A stretch of DNA of 34,864 bases from CAYMJV01 sp964390545 (GTDB taxonomy: Bacteria; Desulfobacterota; BSN033; UBA1163), in the NCBI GenBank assembly GCA_964390545.1, contig CAYMJV010000028.1, forward strand, positions 1 through 34,864. Reading direction: 5' to 3'. This document shows positions 1-9,000 of the stretch, one piece after another. Position numbers and translations under genes: made by a program. How positions within the stretch are numbered: position 1 is the stretch's first letter; every line of letters begins with the position of its first letter. Below the pieces are notes generated by a model. That model did no database searches. It had not been told where the DNA came from and saw only the letters and a program-made list of their open reading frames with translations.

Positions 1-14
1 AAAGGAGGGAGGAA

Positions 15-1172
15 ATGAAAAAGACAATTTGGTTGGTTCTTTTGATCGTGGGTTTGGCGTTTAGCTTTCCTGGAGTTGGGTATACTCAAAAAGTGATTCG
101 TATAGGGGATGCAGGCGCTTTTACAGGGGATGCAGCGGCTCCCTGTATGGAGATTTACAATTCAGCTCAGATTGCGATCGATGAATGGAATGCGAAGGGC
201 GGCATCAAGGGGATGAAAATTGAGCATCCCATGGGTGATGACGCCATGGACCCGGCCCAGGCCGTCAACGTAGCTCAGAAATTCTGTGCTGACGATTCGA
301 TGCTCGGTGTCATTGGCCCGCCCATGAGCCATACGGCCCAGGCTACATTGAAAATCTACAGCGGTTGCGACCTCGTCAATATTACCACGGCTGCCTCAAA
401 ACCAGACCTAACGGAGCAGGGCTTTAAGAACTTTTTTAGGGTCAATGCGAGAAACGACGCGCACGGGTGGAACTGCGCCCTCTTCATGACTAAGAACCTC
501 AAGGCGAAAAAGGTCGCTGTGCTAAACGAGAAGGTCGCTTACTGTGAGAACATCGCATCGGAAACGATTAAAGGGCTCAAGAAATTAGGGATGAAGGATA
601 GTGATATCATGCAGGATACCATTGTCGCCGGGGCCAAGGATTTTTCACCGGTCCTGACCAAAGTGAAGGCTTTCAACCCTGATATCTTGTTCTTCGTCGC
701 CACGACTGCCCCGGATCAGGCCATCGGTGTGCGCCAGGCAAAAGAGCTGGGGATTAAAGCAAAATTCTTCGGAACAGAGGGTGCACGGGATAAGAAAGAT
801 TTTATCCAGGCCTCCGAAGGAGCTGCAGAGGGTGCCTATGTCTATCACTTTGCACCTGATGTGTTTGCCATTCCAGCAGCAGCCAACTACATTAAGAAAT
901 TCGAAGGCAAATACGGTTCGATCAGCGGTTTCGGCCCCCCGGCCTATGAGGCGGCCAATATTCTTCTGGCGGCAATCGACAAGGCAGGAAAGGCCAATAA
1001 GTTGAACCGTAAAGAAGTTTTGGCAAATGTGGCTGCTACAAAGAATTTCAAAGGAATTCTGGGTTTCCCAGTCACCTTTGACCCAAAGGGCGATCTGGCA
1101 GGCGGCGCCACTTACTTCTTCCAGGTCGTAGGAAAAGATTTCAAACAACTCGCTGTCATGACCGGAAAATAA
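15..1172 (+). CDS. livK: Liv-type ABC transporter substrate-binding protein
   Basis: A 385-residue exported binding protein of the branched-chain amino acid (LivK/Peripla_BP_6) family. The N-terminus is a signal peptide: KK, then a hydrophobic stretch to about residue 20, with cleavage near residues 24-25. The mature part starts with the family's typical RIGDAGAFTGDAA segment, followed by a QIAIDEWNAKGGIKG segment and a late GPPAYEAANILLAAIDKAG segment. It would capture a ligand outside the membrane for the permeases encoded next. Family members bind amino acids, but also aromatic acids, amides and dicarboxylates, so the ligand is not known. The start is fixed by a strong AAGGAGG a few bases upstream. 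A stem-loop follows the stop and separates this gene from livH. Confidence 0.93.
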   Translation: MKKTIWLVLLIVGLAFSFPGVGYTQKVIRIGDAGAFTGDAAAPCMEIYNSAQIAIDEWNAKGGIKGMKIEHPMGDDAMDPAQAVNVAQKFCADDSMLGVIGPPMSHTAQATLKIYSGCDLVNITTAASKPDLTEQGFKNFFRVNARNDAHGWNCALFMTKNLKAKKVAVLNEKVAYCENIASETIKGLKKLGMKDSDIMQDTIVAGAKDFSPVLTKVKAFNPDILFFVATTAPDQAIGVRQAKELGIKAKFFGTEGARDKKDFIQASEGAAEGAYVYHFAPDVFAIPAAANYIKKFEGKYGSISGFGPPAYEAANILLAAIDKAGKANKLNRKEVLANVAATKNFKGILGFPVTFDPKGDLAGGATYFFQVVGKDFKQLAVMTGK

Positions 1173-1200
1173 CAACCAATAGGTCGGTCTATGATTTCTC

Positions 1201-1242
1201 AAGAAAGGTCCTGATCCATTTCCATTGATCAGGACCTTTCTT
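1201..1242 (+). terminator. Hairpin terminator or attenuator after the binding-protein gene
   Basis: A perfect 16-bp inverted repeat (1201-1216 pairs with 1227-1242) with a 10-base loop, ending in a T-rich run (CCTTTCTTTATT). This is the form of an intrinsic terminator. It lies between the binding-protein gene and the permease genes, so it probably ends a share of transcripts and leaves the binding protein in excess over the membrane parts. No separate promoter for livH was recognised in the 26 bases after it. Confidence 0.85.
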
Positions 1243-1268
1243 TATTCCTGTGTCCTTGGGTCAAAGAG

Positions 1269-2201
1269 ATGGATATCTATCTTCAACAATTACCTCAACA
1301 GTTAGTCAACGGTCTGACCCTTGGCGGCGTCTATGCCTTGATCGCCATCGGCTATACGATGGTCTACGGCATTCTCTCCATGCTCAATTTCGCCCATGGG
1401 GAGGTCTATATGATCGGGGGTTTTATTGGATGGTGGGTCCTTTATCTCCTGAGCAGGGGAAATGTCCCCATCCTCCATGCCTCTCTGATCATCTCTTTGA
1501 TGATTATCGTTGCCATGGCTCTAAGCGGTTTACTGGGAGTGATCATTGAACGGTTTGCTTATCGCCCTCTTCGGAAAGCGCCCCGCATGAATCTTCTCCT
1601 CAGTGCGCTCGGCGTTTCCATATTCTTACAGAATCTCGTTTTGAACTATCAAGGAGCAAAGGCACGCTCTTTCCATGTCTCTTCACTCATTCCTGAGAGC
1701 CTCCGTGTCATTGAGGCAGGAGGTGTGGTCTTCTCGTTTATGAGGATTCTCGTGATCGTTGTCGCATTTGGCCTGATGGCTCTCTTGACCATCTTGATCA
1801 AGAAGACAAAGGTGGGAAAAGCCATGCGAGCCACGGCTCAGGATACCGAAGCCGCGACGTTTATGGGTATTGACGTGGACCGGATCATTGTCCTGGTATT
1901 TCTGATCGGTTCTGCTCTAGGAGGGGCAGCAGGAACGCTTGTCGGACTGCTCTTCACCCAGGTCGATTATTATGTTGGTTTTCAGGCAGGGCTGAAAGGA
2001 TTCACTGCCGCTGTCCTCGGAGGAATTGGAAATATCTTCGGTGCCATGATCGGTGGTATTCTTCTCGGTTTAATCGAATCACTGGCCACGACCTTCTTCC
2101 CGGCCACTTACAAGGATGTGGTCGCATTTATCATTCTTATTCTTGTCCTCATCTTCAGGCCGTGGGGTCTGATGGGAGAGAAGATTACGGAAAAGGTTTA
2201 A
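1269..2201 (+). CDS. livH: Liv-type ABC transporter permease, LivH family
   Basis: A 310-residue inner-membrane permease with about eight hydrophobic segments. The N-terminal part carries the LivH hallmark of a GGVYALIAIGYTMVYGI-type stretch followed by LNFAHGE. Near the C-terminus a GFTAAVLGGIGNIFGAMIGG stretch matches the loop that docks the ATPase in this family. It forms half of the channel with the LivM domain encoded next. The stop codon TAA shares one base with the next start (TAATG), so the two are translationally coupled. The start at 1269 has only a weak purine-rich ribosome site, but the reading matches the family from its first residues. Confidence 0.93.
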   Translation: MDIYLQQLPQQLVNGLTLGGVYALIAIGYTMVYGILSMLNFAHGEVYMIGGFIGWWVLYLLSRGNVPILHASLIISLMIIVAMALSGLLGVIIERFAYRPLRKAPRMNLLLSALGVSIFLQNLVLNYQGAKARSFHVSSLIPESLRVIEAGGVVFSFMRILVIVVAFGLMALLTILIKKTKVGKAMRATAQDTEAATFMGIDVDRIIVLVFLIGSALGGAAGTLVGLLFTQVDYYVGFQAGLKGFTAAVLGGIGNIFGAMIGGILLGLIESLATTFFPATYKDVVAFIILILVLIFRPWGLMGEKITEKV

Positions 2202-4066
2202 TGGAACAAGATCTTGCAAGAGAAGAGGGGAGCCGAAGGGACAAAGCGATCCTTTGTTTGGCCATCGGGATCATCCTTGCCATTGCTCCTTTGCTCATGC
2301 CGAATAATTACTGGCTGAGAATCTATAACGTAACGGGCCTCTTCGTCATGCTTGCCTTGGGACTGAACGTTGTGGCAGGATTTGCCGGGTTGTTGGACTT
2401 ATCCTATGTTGCTTTTTTCGGCATTGGTGGTTATACGTATGCTTTTTTATCCTCAAACCACTTCAATATCCATTTATCCTTTTTACTCGTGCTCCCCCTT
2501 TCCGCACTCATCACCATGGGTTTTGGATTCGCCTTAGGGTCGACCAGTTTACGATTGAAAGGAGATTATCTGGCCATCGTTACGTTGGCGTTTGCTCAAA
2601 TTTTTAGATTGTTATTGCTCAACCTCGACCGGCCCATCAATATCACGGGAGGGGTCAATGGGATCTACAATCTCGATCCGATCCACTTTTTTGGGTTAAG
2701 CATTGAATCTCCAATTGCCACTTCATACATCATCTGGTTTTTTGCTGTGATCGTCGTCCTCGGGTCATTCCGGATCAAGAAATCGAGATTAGGAAGAGGC
2801 TGGGAAGCCATTCGTGAGGATGAACTTGCCGCAGAAGCAATGGGCGTCAATACAACGAAGATGAAACTCTTGGCCTTTGCGGGAGGTGCCTTCGTTGCGG
2901 GTGCGACGGGAACTCTGTTTGCCTCCCTTCAAGAATCTGTTTTCCCCAACAATTTCGATTTCCCACAGCTCGTCATCATCTACTGTATGGTGATCCTGGG
3001 AGGGCTGGGAAATATTGTCGGGGTGGTCCTGGGAGCCATCCTTCTGTCCATTCTTCCAGAGTTTTTGAGGGAATATGGTGCTTACCGAATGATGTCCTAC
3101 GGGCTGATCTTGATTGTGCTCATAGCGCTTCGACCCCAGGGCATCATGGGAGAGATTGGTTTCTTAACGAAGGGAAAGAAAAGGCCGGACAAGGAAGAGA
3201 CAGGCGTTCTCAAGGCCTCGACGGATCTTTATTATACAGAAGGGGGCAAGACGGAACAGCAGATAAGCCCTCGCTACAAGAGGAACGACCGGCCCGTGCT
3301 TGAGCTGAGAAACGTGACGATGAGTTTTGGCGGATTGAAAGCGGTCGATGACTTGAGTCTCACCCTACACGAAAGAGAGATTTTGAGCATGATCGGACCC
3401 AATGGTGCGGGGAAGACCACTGTGTTTAACCTTGTCTCCGGCATCTATCCTCCAAGCTTGGGGAAGGTCCTGTTTGAAGGCGCTAACATTACAGGATTAA
3501 AACCCCATCAGGTGGTGAAAGCGGGCATCGCCCGGACCTTTCAAAACCTGAGACTCTTCAGCAACATGAGCGTTCTCGATAACGCCAAGGTGAGTCAGTT
3601 CTGCCGGACCCAATCCGGACCGATCTCGATTCTGTTTCACTTACCCCGCTACCGAAAAGAAGAGGTCGAAACCGAGACCGTTACGAAGGAGAAACTGGGC
3701 CTTTTTGGAGCTCGCCTGACCGGCTACCGGTTCGATCAGAAAGCCATGTCGTTGTCCTACGCTAACCGAAGGCGCCTTGAGATTGCCAGAGCGATGTCGA
3801 CGAGTGCCAAACTTCTGATGCTCGATGAGCCCTCTGCCGGGATGAACCCACAGGAGACGATAGAAATCACCGACTTCATCAAGAAGCTGAGGGATGTCTA
3901 CGGCTATACGATCCTTGTCATCGAGCATAAGCTCAACGTCGTCAAGACGATCTCGGACAGGGTGGTCGCTCTGGATTATGGAAGAAAATTAGCTGAGGGA
4001 AGCTACGAGGAAGTGGCTAACCACCCACAGGTGATCGAGGCCTATTTAGGAAGGAAAAAGAGTTAG
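2201..4066 (+). CDS. LivM-LivG fusion: permease and ATPase in one protein
   Basis: A single 621-residue reading frame joins two normally separate proteins. Residues 1 to about 325 are a LivM-type permease, with the conserved GLNVVAGFAGLLDLSYVAFF region and an IREDELAAEAMGV cytoplasmic loop. A charged linker of about 30 residues follows. Residues from about 360 onward are a LivG-type ATPase with Walker A GPNGAGKTT near residue 398 and Walker B LLMLDEPSAG near residue 537. The signature loop reads LSYANRRRLEIARAM, in which the usual glycine and glutamine are replaced. The start at 2201 is preferred over an in-frame ATG at 2162 because it follows AAAAGG and touches the livH stop. The fusion ties one ATPase to one permease half; LivF supplies the second ATPase. 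Confidence 0.92.
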   Translation: MEQDLAREEGSRRDKAILCLAIGIILAIAPLLMPNNYWLRIYNVTGLFVMLALGLNVVAGFAGLLDLSYVAFFGIGGYTYAFLSSNHFNIHLSFLLVLPLSALITMGFGFALGSTSLRLKGDYLAIVTLAFAQIFRLLLLNLDRPINITGGVNGIYNLDPIHFFGLSIESPIATSYIIWFFAVIVVLGSFRIKKSRLGRGWEAIREDELAAEAMGVNTTKMKLLAFAGGAFVAGATGTLFASLQESVFPNNFDFPQLVIIYCMVILGGLGNIVGVVLGAILLSILPEFLREYGAYRMMSYGLILIVLIALRPQGIMGEIGFLTKGKKRPDKEETGVLKASTDLYYTEGGKTEQQISPRYKRNDRPVLELRNVTMSFGGLKAVDDLSLTLHEREILSMIGPNGAGKTTVFNLVSGIYPPSLGKVLFEGANITGLKPHQVVKAGIARTFQNLRLFSNMSVLDNAKVSQFCRTQSGPISILFHLPRYRKEEVETETVTKEKLGLFGARLTGYRFDQKAMSLSYANRRRLEIARAMSTSAKLLMLDEPSAGMNPQETIEITDFIKKLRDVYGYTILVIEHKLNVVKTISDRVVALDYGRKLAEGSYEEVANHPQVIEAYLGRKKS

Positions 4067-4069
4067 ACG

Positions 4070-4950
4070 ATGGACAACACGCCGATTCTGAAACTTGAAA
4101 ACGTCGATACGTATTACGGGACCATTCAGGCCTTGTATGGGATCAATATTCAGATTGCAACAGGTGAGCTCGTCTGCCTTCTTGGAGGAAACGCGTCTGG
4201 GAAAAGTACGGTTCTGAAAACGATATTGGGAGTTTGCAGGCCGAAAAGAGGGGAGGTCAGACTGGAGGGCGAGAGGATTGACGGAAAACCGACCAAATAT
4301 ATCGTGTCAAAGGGCGTTTCCATTGTTCCTGAAAACAGAAGGATTTTCCCTCGACTGACCGTTGCTGAGAACCTGGAGATGGGAGCTTATCTCAGAAACG
4401 ACAGCGTTCAGATTAAGAGGGACATGGATCACATGTTTGAACTCTTTCCGCGACTGAGGGAGCGTCGTAATCAACTTGGGATCACGTTGAGCGGAGGCGA
4501 GCAGCAGATGCTGGCTATGGCACGGGCCCTTCTCTCTAACCCCAAAATACTTTTGATGGACGAACCCTCCATGGGCCTTGCACCGGTTCTGGTCGACCAA
4601 CAGTTTGAGTTGATCCAGATGGTTCATCAAAGAGGGACGACCGTGTTTGTGGTCGAGCAGAATGCCAATATGGCCCTCTCCATTGCGGACCGGGGCTATG
4701 TGCTTCAGACGGGTTCCATCGTCCTCTCGGATACGGCCAAGAACCTTCTCAATAACGAGATGATGCAAAAGGCCTATCTGGGAGGAAGTACGTANNNNNN
4801 NNNNNNNNNNNNNNNNNNNNNNNNNNNNNNNNNNNNNNNNNNNNNNNNNNNNNNNNNNNNNNNNNNNNNNNNNNNNNNNNNNNNNNNNNNNNNNAGAACC
4901 TTCTCAATAACGAGATGATGCAAAAGGCCTATCTGGGAGGAAGTACGTAG
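4070..4950 (+). CDS. livF: Liv-type ABC transporter ATPase LivF, interrupted by an assembly gap
   Basis: An ABC ATPase of the LivF family that partners the LivG domain encoded just upstream (3 bases between the genes). Walker A is GGNASGKST near residue 38. The signature LSGGEQQMLAMARALL is followed by Walker B ILLMDEPSMGLAP, and the switch region is VFVVEQNA. The reading frame runs into 100 N at 4795. The 55 bases before the gap (4740-4794) recur exactly after it (4895-4949). Collapsing that duplication gives a protein of 241 residues ending in GGST and a TAG stop at 4948-4950, a normal LivF length. The longer translation through the N run is an artefact. Confidence 0.92.
4795..4894. other. 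100-N scaffold gap with duplicated flanks
   Basis: A run of exactly 100 N. The 55 bases on its left edge are repeated exactly on its right edge. This is the pattern left when two contigs that overlap by one assembly k-mer are scaffolded without being merged. No real sequence is likely to be missing. Confidence 0.95.
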
Positions 4951-5063
4951 GGCGAGCGGCTATCGTTTATTCCTGATAGGGGAAGGAGGTTGGATTTCGA
5001 GTCAGCGTTTCTCATCGTAGGTGGCGCTGAGGGAGATCTAAATGTTAAACTTTTAAGGTGAAG

Positions 5064-6218
5064 ATGAGACAGTTACTAACGGGTAATGATGCGGCAGCTG
5101 AAGCGGTGAAACTATCCCGAGTGCAGGTGATTGCTGCTTATCCGATTACCCCACAAACCTCCATCGCTGAAAGTCTTTCCGACTTCGTCTCCAAGAAAAA
5201 ACTGGATGCCCGGTATATGAGGGTTGAATCTGAAACCTCGGCCTTGGCCTGCCTCATCGGAGCCAGCATGGCAGGCGCCCGGTCCTTCACGGCCACCAGT
5301 TCTCAGGGCTTGGCCCTGATGCATGAACTCTTGCACTGGGCCTCAGGAGCAAGGCTCCCGATTGTCCTCATCAATGTGAACCGTTCCATGGCTGCTCCCT
5401 GGTCTTTAGGAACCGACCACATCGATAGCCTCTCCCAAAGGGATACCGGATGGCTTCAGTTTTATTGTGAGAAAGCCCAGGAAGTACTCGATACGGTCAT
5501 CATCGCCTTCAGGCTGGCCGAGACGGTGCTTCTCCCGGTGATGATCCTTTCGGATGGGTTCTATCTCTCCCACTTTGTGGAGCCGGTCGCACTCCCGAGC
5601 CAGAAACAGGTCGATCGTTTTCTTCCAACGAGAAAGACTCAGTATCGGCTCGACCCGAAAGACCCGCACACTTTCGGAGGCGGTGTCAGCGGGCTCATCT
5701 TCGCCAGGTTGAAGAAGGATATGCAGGAGTCCATGGAAAAGGCCAAGGTGGTTTTTCGAAGCCTATCGGGAGAGTTCGAATCGATCTTCGGAAGGACCTA
5801 TGCCCCCGTTGAACCTTACCTGACAGAGGATGCAGAGGTTCTTTTGGTCACAGTCGGAACGATCACAGGAACAGCCCGTGCCTTTGTAGATGAAGCGCGG
5901 AAGGATGGGAAGAAGGTGGGCCTCCTGAAGATGAAGATGTTCAGACCTTTTCCTGAAGAGGAGGTGCGCCAGGCGCTGAAAGGGAGTAAGCGCGTTGTGG
6001 TTCTCGATCGGAACATCTCCCTTGGAGGGGAAGGAATTTTCTGCCAGGAGTTGAAGGCAGCTCTCTATGGGATGGAGCCAAAGCCGGAGGTCGTTGGTGT
6101 CGTCGCTGGATTGGGAGGGTTGGATGTGACTCCCGAGGGTCTGGGAGATCTCTATCAAAAGGTGATGCGGGGAGAGATCAGATCAGGGAAGCCCTACTGG
6201 ATGGGAGTTGAGGGATGA
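5064..6218 (+). CDS. porA: 2-oxoacid:ferredoxin oxidoreductase, alpha subunit
   Basis: A 384-residue alpha subunit of the pyruvate/2-oxoacid:ferredoxin oxidoreductase family, which oxidatively decarboxylates a 2-oxoacid to an acyl-CoA. The N-terminal domain opens with GNDAAAEAV and the family's YPITPQTSIAE motif, followed by RVESETSAL and a TSSQGLALMHELLHWASG segment. The C-terminal domain (about 255-384) has the LLVTVGTITGTAR and VVVLDRN motifs of the transketolase-C-like part. ATG at 5064 is chosen because AAGGTG lies just before it; an in-frame GTG at 5058 is possible. The last 4 bases overlap the beta subunit (ATGA). The exact 2-oxoacid cannot be read from sequence. Confidence 0.92.
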   Translation: MRQLLTGNDAAAEAVKLSRVQVIAAYPITPQTSIAESLSDFVSKKKLDARYMRVESETSALACLIGASMAGARSFTATSSQGLALMHELLHWASGARLPIVLINVNRSMAAPWSLGTDHIDSLSQRDTGWLQFYCEKAQEVLDTVIIAFRLAETVLLPVMILSDGFYLSHFVEPVALPSQKQVDRFLPTRKTQYRLDPKDPHTFGGGVSGLIFARLKKDMQESMEKAKVVFRSLSGEFESIFGRTYAPVEPYLTEDAEVLLVTVGTITGTARAFVDEARKDGKKVGLLKMKMFRPFPEEEVRQALKGSKRVVVLDRNISLGGEGIFCQELKAALYGMEPKPEVVGVVAGLGGLDVTPEGLGDLYQKVMRGEIRSGKPYWMGVEG

Positions 6219-7090
6219 ACGGAGGTAAACTGGAAGAGGAATTTCTTTCAAGCGGTCACTTTGCCTGCCCCGGATGTGGCGAAACATTGGCCTTCCGGCA
6301 CGTCTTGAAGGCGCTCGGAAGAAGGGTGGCTGTCATCACCACGGCTGGATGCGGGTCTGTGGTGGATGGGTACTGGCCCCTTTCCGCTTCCAAGGTTCCT
6401 TTCTTCCATTGCTCCTTTGGTACAGCGGCTGCAACTGCTGCAGGCCTGAAAGCCGGTCTAGAGATGATTGGAGATCTCACCACCACCGTGCTCGCATGGG
6501 CAGGTGACGGCGGAACGTTTGATATTGGTTTTCAGAGTCTCTCCGGGGCGGCCGAGAGAAACGAGGACATCCTTTATTGCTGTTACGATAACGAAGCCTA
6601 CATGAATACAGGGATCCAGCGAAGTTCCGCGACCCCAAAAGGCTCGTGGACGACGACAACGCCTGTCCAGAACCTGAAAGAAGAACCGAAGAAAGACATT
6701 GATGCCATTCTTGCTGCTCATCGGATTCCTTATCTTGCGACTGCATCCCTGGCTTTTCCAGAGGATCTCGCCCGAAAGGTAAAGAAAGCAAAGAGAATTA
6801 AGGGGACCCGGTTCATCCATATCCTCATTCCCTGTCCTCCCGGCTGGAGATTCCAATCCGATCTTATGATCCGGCTCTCAAGGCTTGCCGTGGAGACGAG
6901 GACCTTCCCTCTCTTTGAGGTCGACCATGGCATGCGTTATCAATTGAATCCCATGCCGAAAAAAATCCCTTTGAAGGAATACGTCCGTCTCCAGGGCCGA
7001 TTCAGTCACCTCAGTGAAAAGCAGATAGAGGTGATCCAGAAAGAGATCGACACCAAATGGGAGGAGCTGCTTGATCGAGCGCGCGGATAA
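6215..7090 (+). CDS. porB: 2-oxoacid:ferredoxin oxidoreductase, beta (TPP-binding) subunit
   Basis: A 291-residue thiamine-diphosphate-binding subunit. The four cysteines that usually hold the proximal [4Fe-4S] cluster are visible: C18 and C21 in ACPGCGE, one in TTAGCGSV and one in LIPCPPGW. The TPP/Mg motif starts at GDGGTFDIG near residue 96 and continues to YDNEAYMNTG. The TPKG and TTTTPVQ stretch after it is typical of PorB. It overlaps the alpha gene by 4 bases and the following MmgE/PrpD gene by 20 bases, so all three are probably made from one message in matched amounts. Confidence 0.93.
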   Translation: MNGGKLEEEFLSSGHFACPGCGETLAFRHVLKALGRRVAVITTAGCGSVVDGYWPLSASKVPFFHCSFGTAAATAAGLKAGLEMIGDLTTTVLAWAGDGGTFDIGFQSLSGAAERNEDILYCCYDNEAYMNTGIQRSSATPKGSWTTTTPVQNLKEEPKKDIDAILAAHRIPYLATASLAFPEDLARKVKKAKRIKGTRFIHILIPCPPGWRFQSDLMIRLSRLAVETRTFPLFEVDHGMRYQLNPMPKKIPLKEYVRLQGRFSHLSEKQIEVIQKEIDTKWEELLDRARG

Positions 7091-8447
7091 GAAAGATCCT
7101 TTGAAGGAATTGTGTCATTTTGTTGCCACGAGGCGTTTCGATGAATTTCCTGCTGCCACCGTGGCGCATGCCAAGCATGTGATCATGGATACCCTTGGGG
7201 TGGTCTTGGGAGGGAGCAAAGATACGCCCCTTGAGAGGTTGGCCAGTCTTCTAAGTCCTTCAACGAATCAGAAGGTTTCAACCCGTTTGGGACACCAAGA
7301 AAAGCTTTCTTCGATGCACGCCGCACTCCTGAACGGAGCAGCTGGCTCCACCCGGGAGTTCGAGGAGGGAAACAGCAAGGCCCTTGGCCATCCAGGGATC
7401 CAATTGATCCCTGCGGCGTTAGCCCATTCTGAATCCATCGGCGCGAGTGGAAAAAGATTCATCGAGGGTGTGATCCTGGGTTATGAGGTGGCGGGAAGGA
7501 TCGGAAGTTCTGCTCCGCTTCGAATTGGGTTTCATCCCAACGGCACATGGGGGACAGTCGGTGCGGCTGCAGCGGTGGCCAAGATTTCAGGAATGAAAGC
7601 CCATGAGATCTTTGAAATCGCCAATATTGCCTCCTCCTTCGGGATCACTTCCTACACAGGGAACTCTCTCCACGGCAATAACATCTCCCAAATGTATGCA
7701 GCCATGTCCAACTATTTTGGCATCCTTTCTTATCATCTCTTTAGATCAGGGTTTTCATCCTCCCCGGAAAACTTGAGGGTGACATTTGGACAGCTCGTTT
7801 CAGAGGGGCTCAAGGAAGAGCGTCTGGCCAAGAGTCTGGGCGAGGGATATTTTATTGAAAGAAACTATTTTAAGATGTACCCCACGTGCCGGTTCACCCA
7901 TTCTGCCTTGGATGCCTTCAGGGCGGCACTCCAGAAGGAGCCTGTCAAGGTGGACCAAATCCGGCGCATCGATGTCTACACCTTCAAGTGGGCATTGCTG
8001 ATGGAAAATCCTGAGCCTGAAAACAGCGATGCCATGCGATTCTCCATTCCCCATCTCCTTGGGCTTTCCCTTGCCTCTGGTTCGGTGAACTTGAAGACGA
8101 TCGAAGAGATCCCAAAATACGAGGATCAGGTGAAGGTCATCGCGGAGAGGACCTTTGTGCATGAAGATGAGAAGATCAATCAAATGCTGCCCGATAAAAG
8201 GGGCGCACGCGTCGTGATTGCTCTTGAGGACGGGAAAAAGATCGAAGGGAGCGTGGACGACTGCAGAGGGGGAGACTCTTATCCTTATCCGGATTCACAA
8301 TTGGAATCGAAGTTCATGGATCTTTGCACTCCCGTTTTAGGGATGAAAAGGGCCGACAGAGCCCTCGAGCTTTTGAGACATTTAGAATCTCTTGATCGAA
8401 TGGACCGACTGACCGACCTTCTGGGATTGAGGGCGACCGATGATTGA
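7071..8447 (+). CDS. MmgE/PrpD-family protein inside the oxidoreductase operon
   Basis: A 458-residue member of the MmgE/PrpD family, which includes 2-methylcitrate dehydratase, cis-aconitate decarboxylase and iminodisuccinate epimerase. Family features are HAKHVIMDTLGVVLGGS near the N-terminus, an AALLNGAAGSTREFEEGN segment, a GYEVAGRIG segment, and YPTCRFTHSALDA in the second half. The start is a TTG preceded by GGGAGGAG at a good distance; no ATG fits the family N-terminus. It lies between the beta and gamma subunit genes of the oxidoreductase and overlaps both (20 and 8 bases). This suggests it acts on the same substrate chain, for example a dehydration or isomerisation step. Its reaction cannot be named from sequence. 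Confidence 0.88.
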   Translation: MIERADKKDPLKELCHFVATRRFDEFPAATVAHAKHVIMDTLGVVLGGSKDTPLERLASLLSPSTNQKVSTRLGHQEKLSSMHAALLNGAAGSTREFEEGNSKALGHPGIQLIPAALAHSESIGASGKRFIEGVILGYEVAGRIGSSAPLRIGFHPNGTWGTVGAAAAVAKISGMKAHEIFEIANIASSFGITSYTGNSLHGNNISQMYAAMSNYFGILSYHLFRSGFSSSPENLRVTFGQLVSEGLKEERLAKSLGEGYFIERNYFKMYPTCRFTHSALDAFRAALQKEPVKVDQIRRIDVYTFKWALLMENPEPENSDAMRFSIPHLLGLSLASGSVNLKTIEEIPKYEDQVKVIAERTFVHEDEKINQMLPDKRGARVVIALEDGKKIEGSVDDCRGGDSYPYPDSQLESKFMDLCTPVLGMKRADRALELLRHLESLDRMDRLTDLLGLRATDD

Positions 8448-9000
8448 GATCAGAATTCACGGAAGAGGTGGACAGGGAGCGGTCGTTGCTTCTAAGGTCA
8501 TGGCTTCGGCCTTCTTCAAACAGGGAAAATGGGTTCAGGCCTTTCCCTCCTTTGGAGCGGAGAGGCGGGGGGCGCCCGTAGCGGCTTATACTCGAGTCAA
8601 CAACCGGGAGATTACGCTGCGCTGCTCGGTTCGGAACCCCAACCATCTGATCGTCCTCGATGAGAATCTCACGCGTAATCCAGACATCACCCAGGGGCTT
8701 AAGGATGGGGGCTGGGTTGTGATCAACAGCCAGAAAGATCCGAAAGAATTTCGTTTGTCTCACCAATTTCATGTGGCGACGGTCGATGCCAGCGGGATTG
8801 CGATCCGGCACCGGCTGGGCTCCAAAGCGGCTCCTATTGTGAGCACGGTTGTCCTCGGTGCTTTTGCCAAGGTCACGGGCCTATTGAAACTTTCGAAGGT
8901 CTTGGAAGCAATTCGTGAGAATGCTCCAGTCTATATCGATCAAAATGTGGCCGGGGCCAGAGAGGCGTATCAGCGCGTAAAGACGGAGGGGTCTGTATGA
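8440..9000 (+). CDS. porC: 2-oxoacid:ferredoxin oxidoreductase, gamma subunit
   Basis: A 186-residue gamma subunit (POR_N/PFOR gamma domain). It starts with the family signature IRIHGRGGQGAVVASKVMA and continues with FPSFGAERRGAPVAAYTRV, the conserved segment that contacts CoA-binding parts of the complex. Length is normal for a free-standing gamma chain. It overlaps the MmgE/PrpD gene by 8 bases and the next gene by 4 bases (ATGA). The gene order alpha-beta-insert-gamma-delta differs from the common gamma-delta-alpha-beta order. Confidence 0.92.
   Translation: MIEIRIHGRGGQGAVVASKVMASAFFKQGKWVQAFPSFGAERRGAPVAAYTRVNNREITLRCSVRNPNHLIVLDENLTRNPDITQGLKDGGWVVINSQKDPKEFRLSHQFHVATVDASGIAIRHRLGSKAAPIVSTVVLGAFAKVTGLLKLSKVLEAIRENAPVYIDQNVAGAREAYQRVKTEGSV

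Noticed and set aside
645..1202. 185-residue antisense frame in the binding-protein gene
   Set aside because: It mirrors a well-supported gene on the other strand and resembles no protein; similar antisense frames across the window were set aside for the same reason.
2162..2200. Upstream start for the LivM-LivG protein
   Set aside because: It lies inside livH, lacks a good ribosome site and adds 13 residues unlike LivM; ATG 2201 follows AAAAGG and touches the livH stop.
4070..4918. 282-residue LivF reading through the N run
   Set aside because: The extension is an artefact of a duplicated 55-base flank read in another frame after the gap; the collapsed gene has 241 residues.
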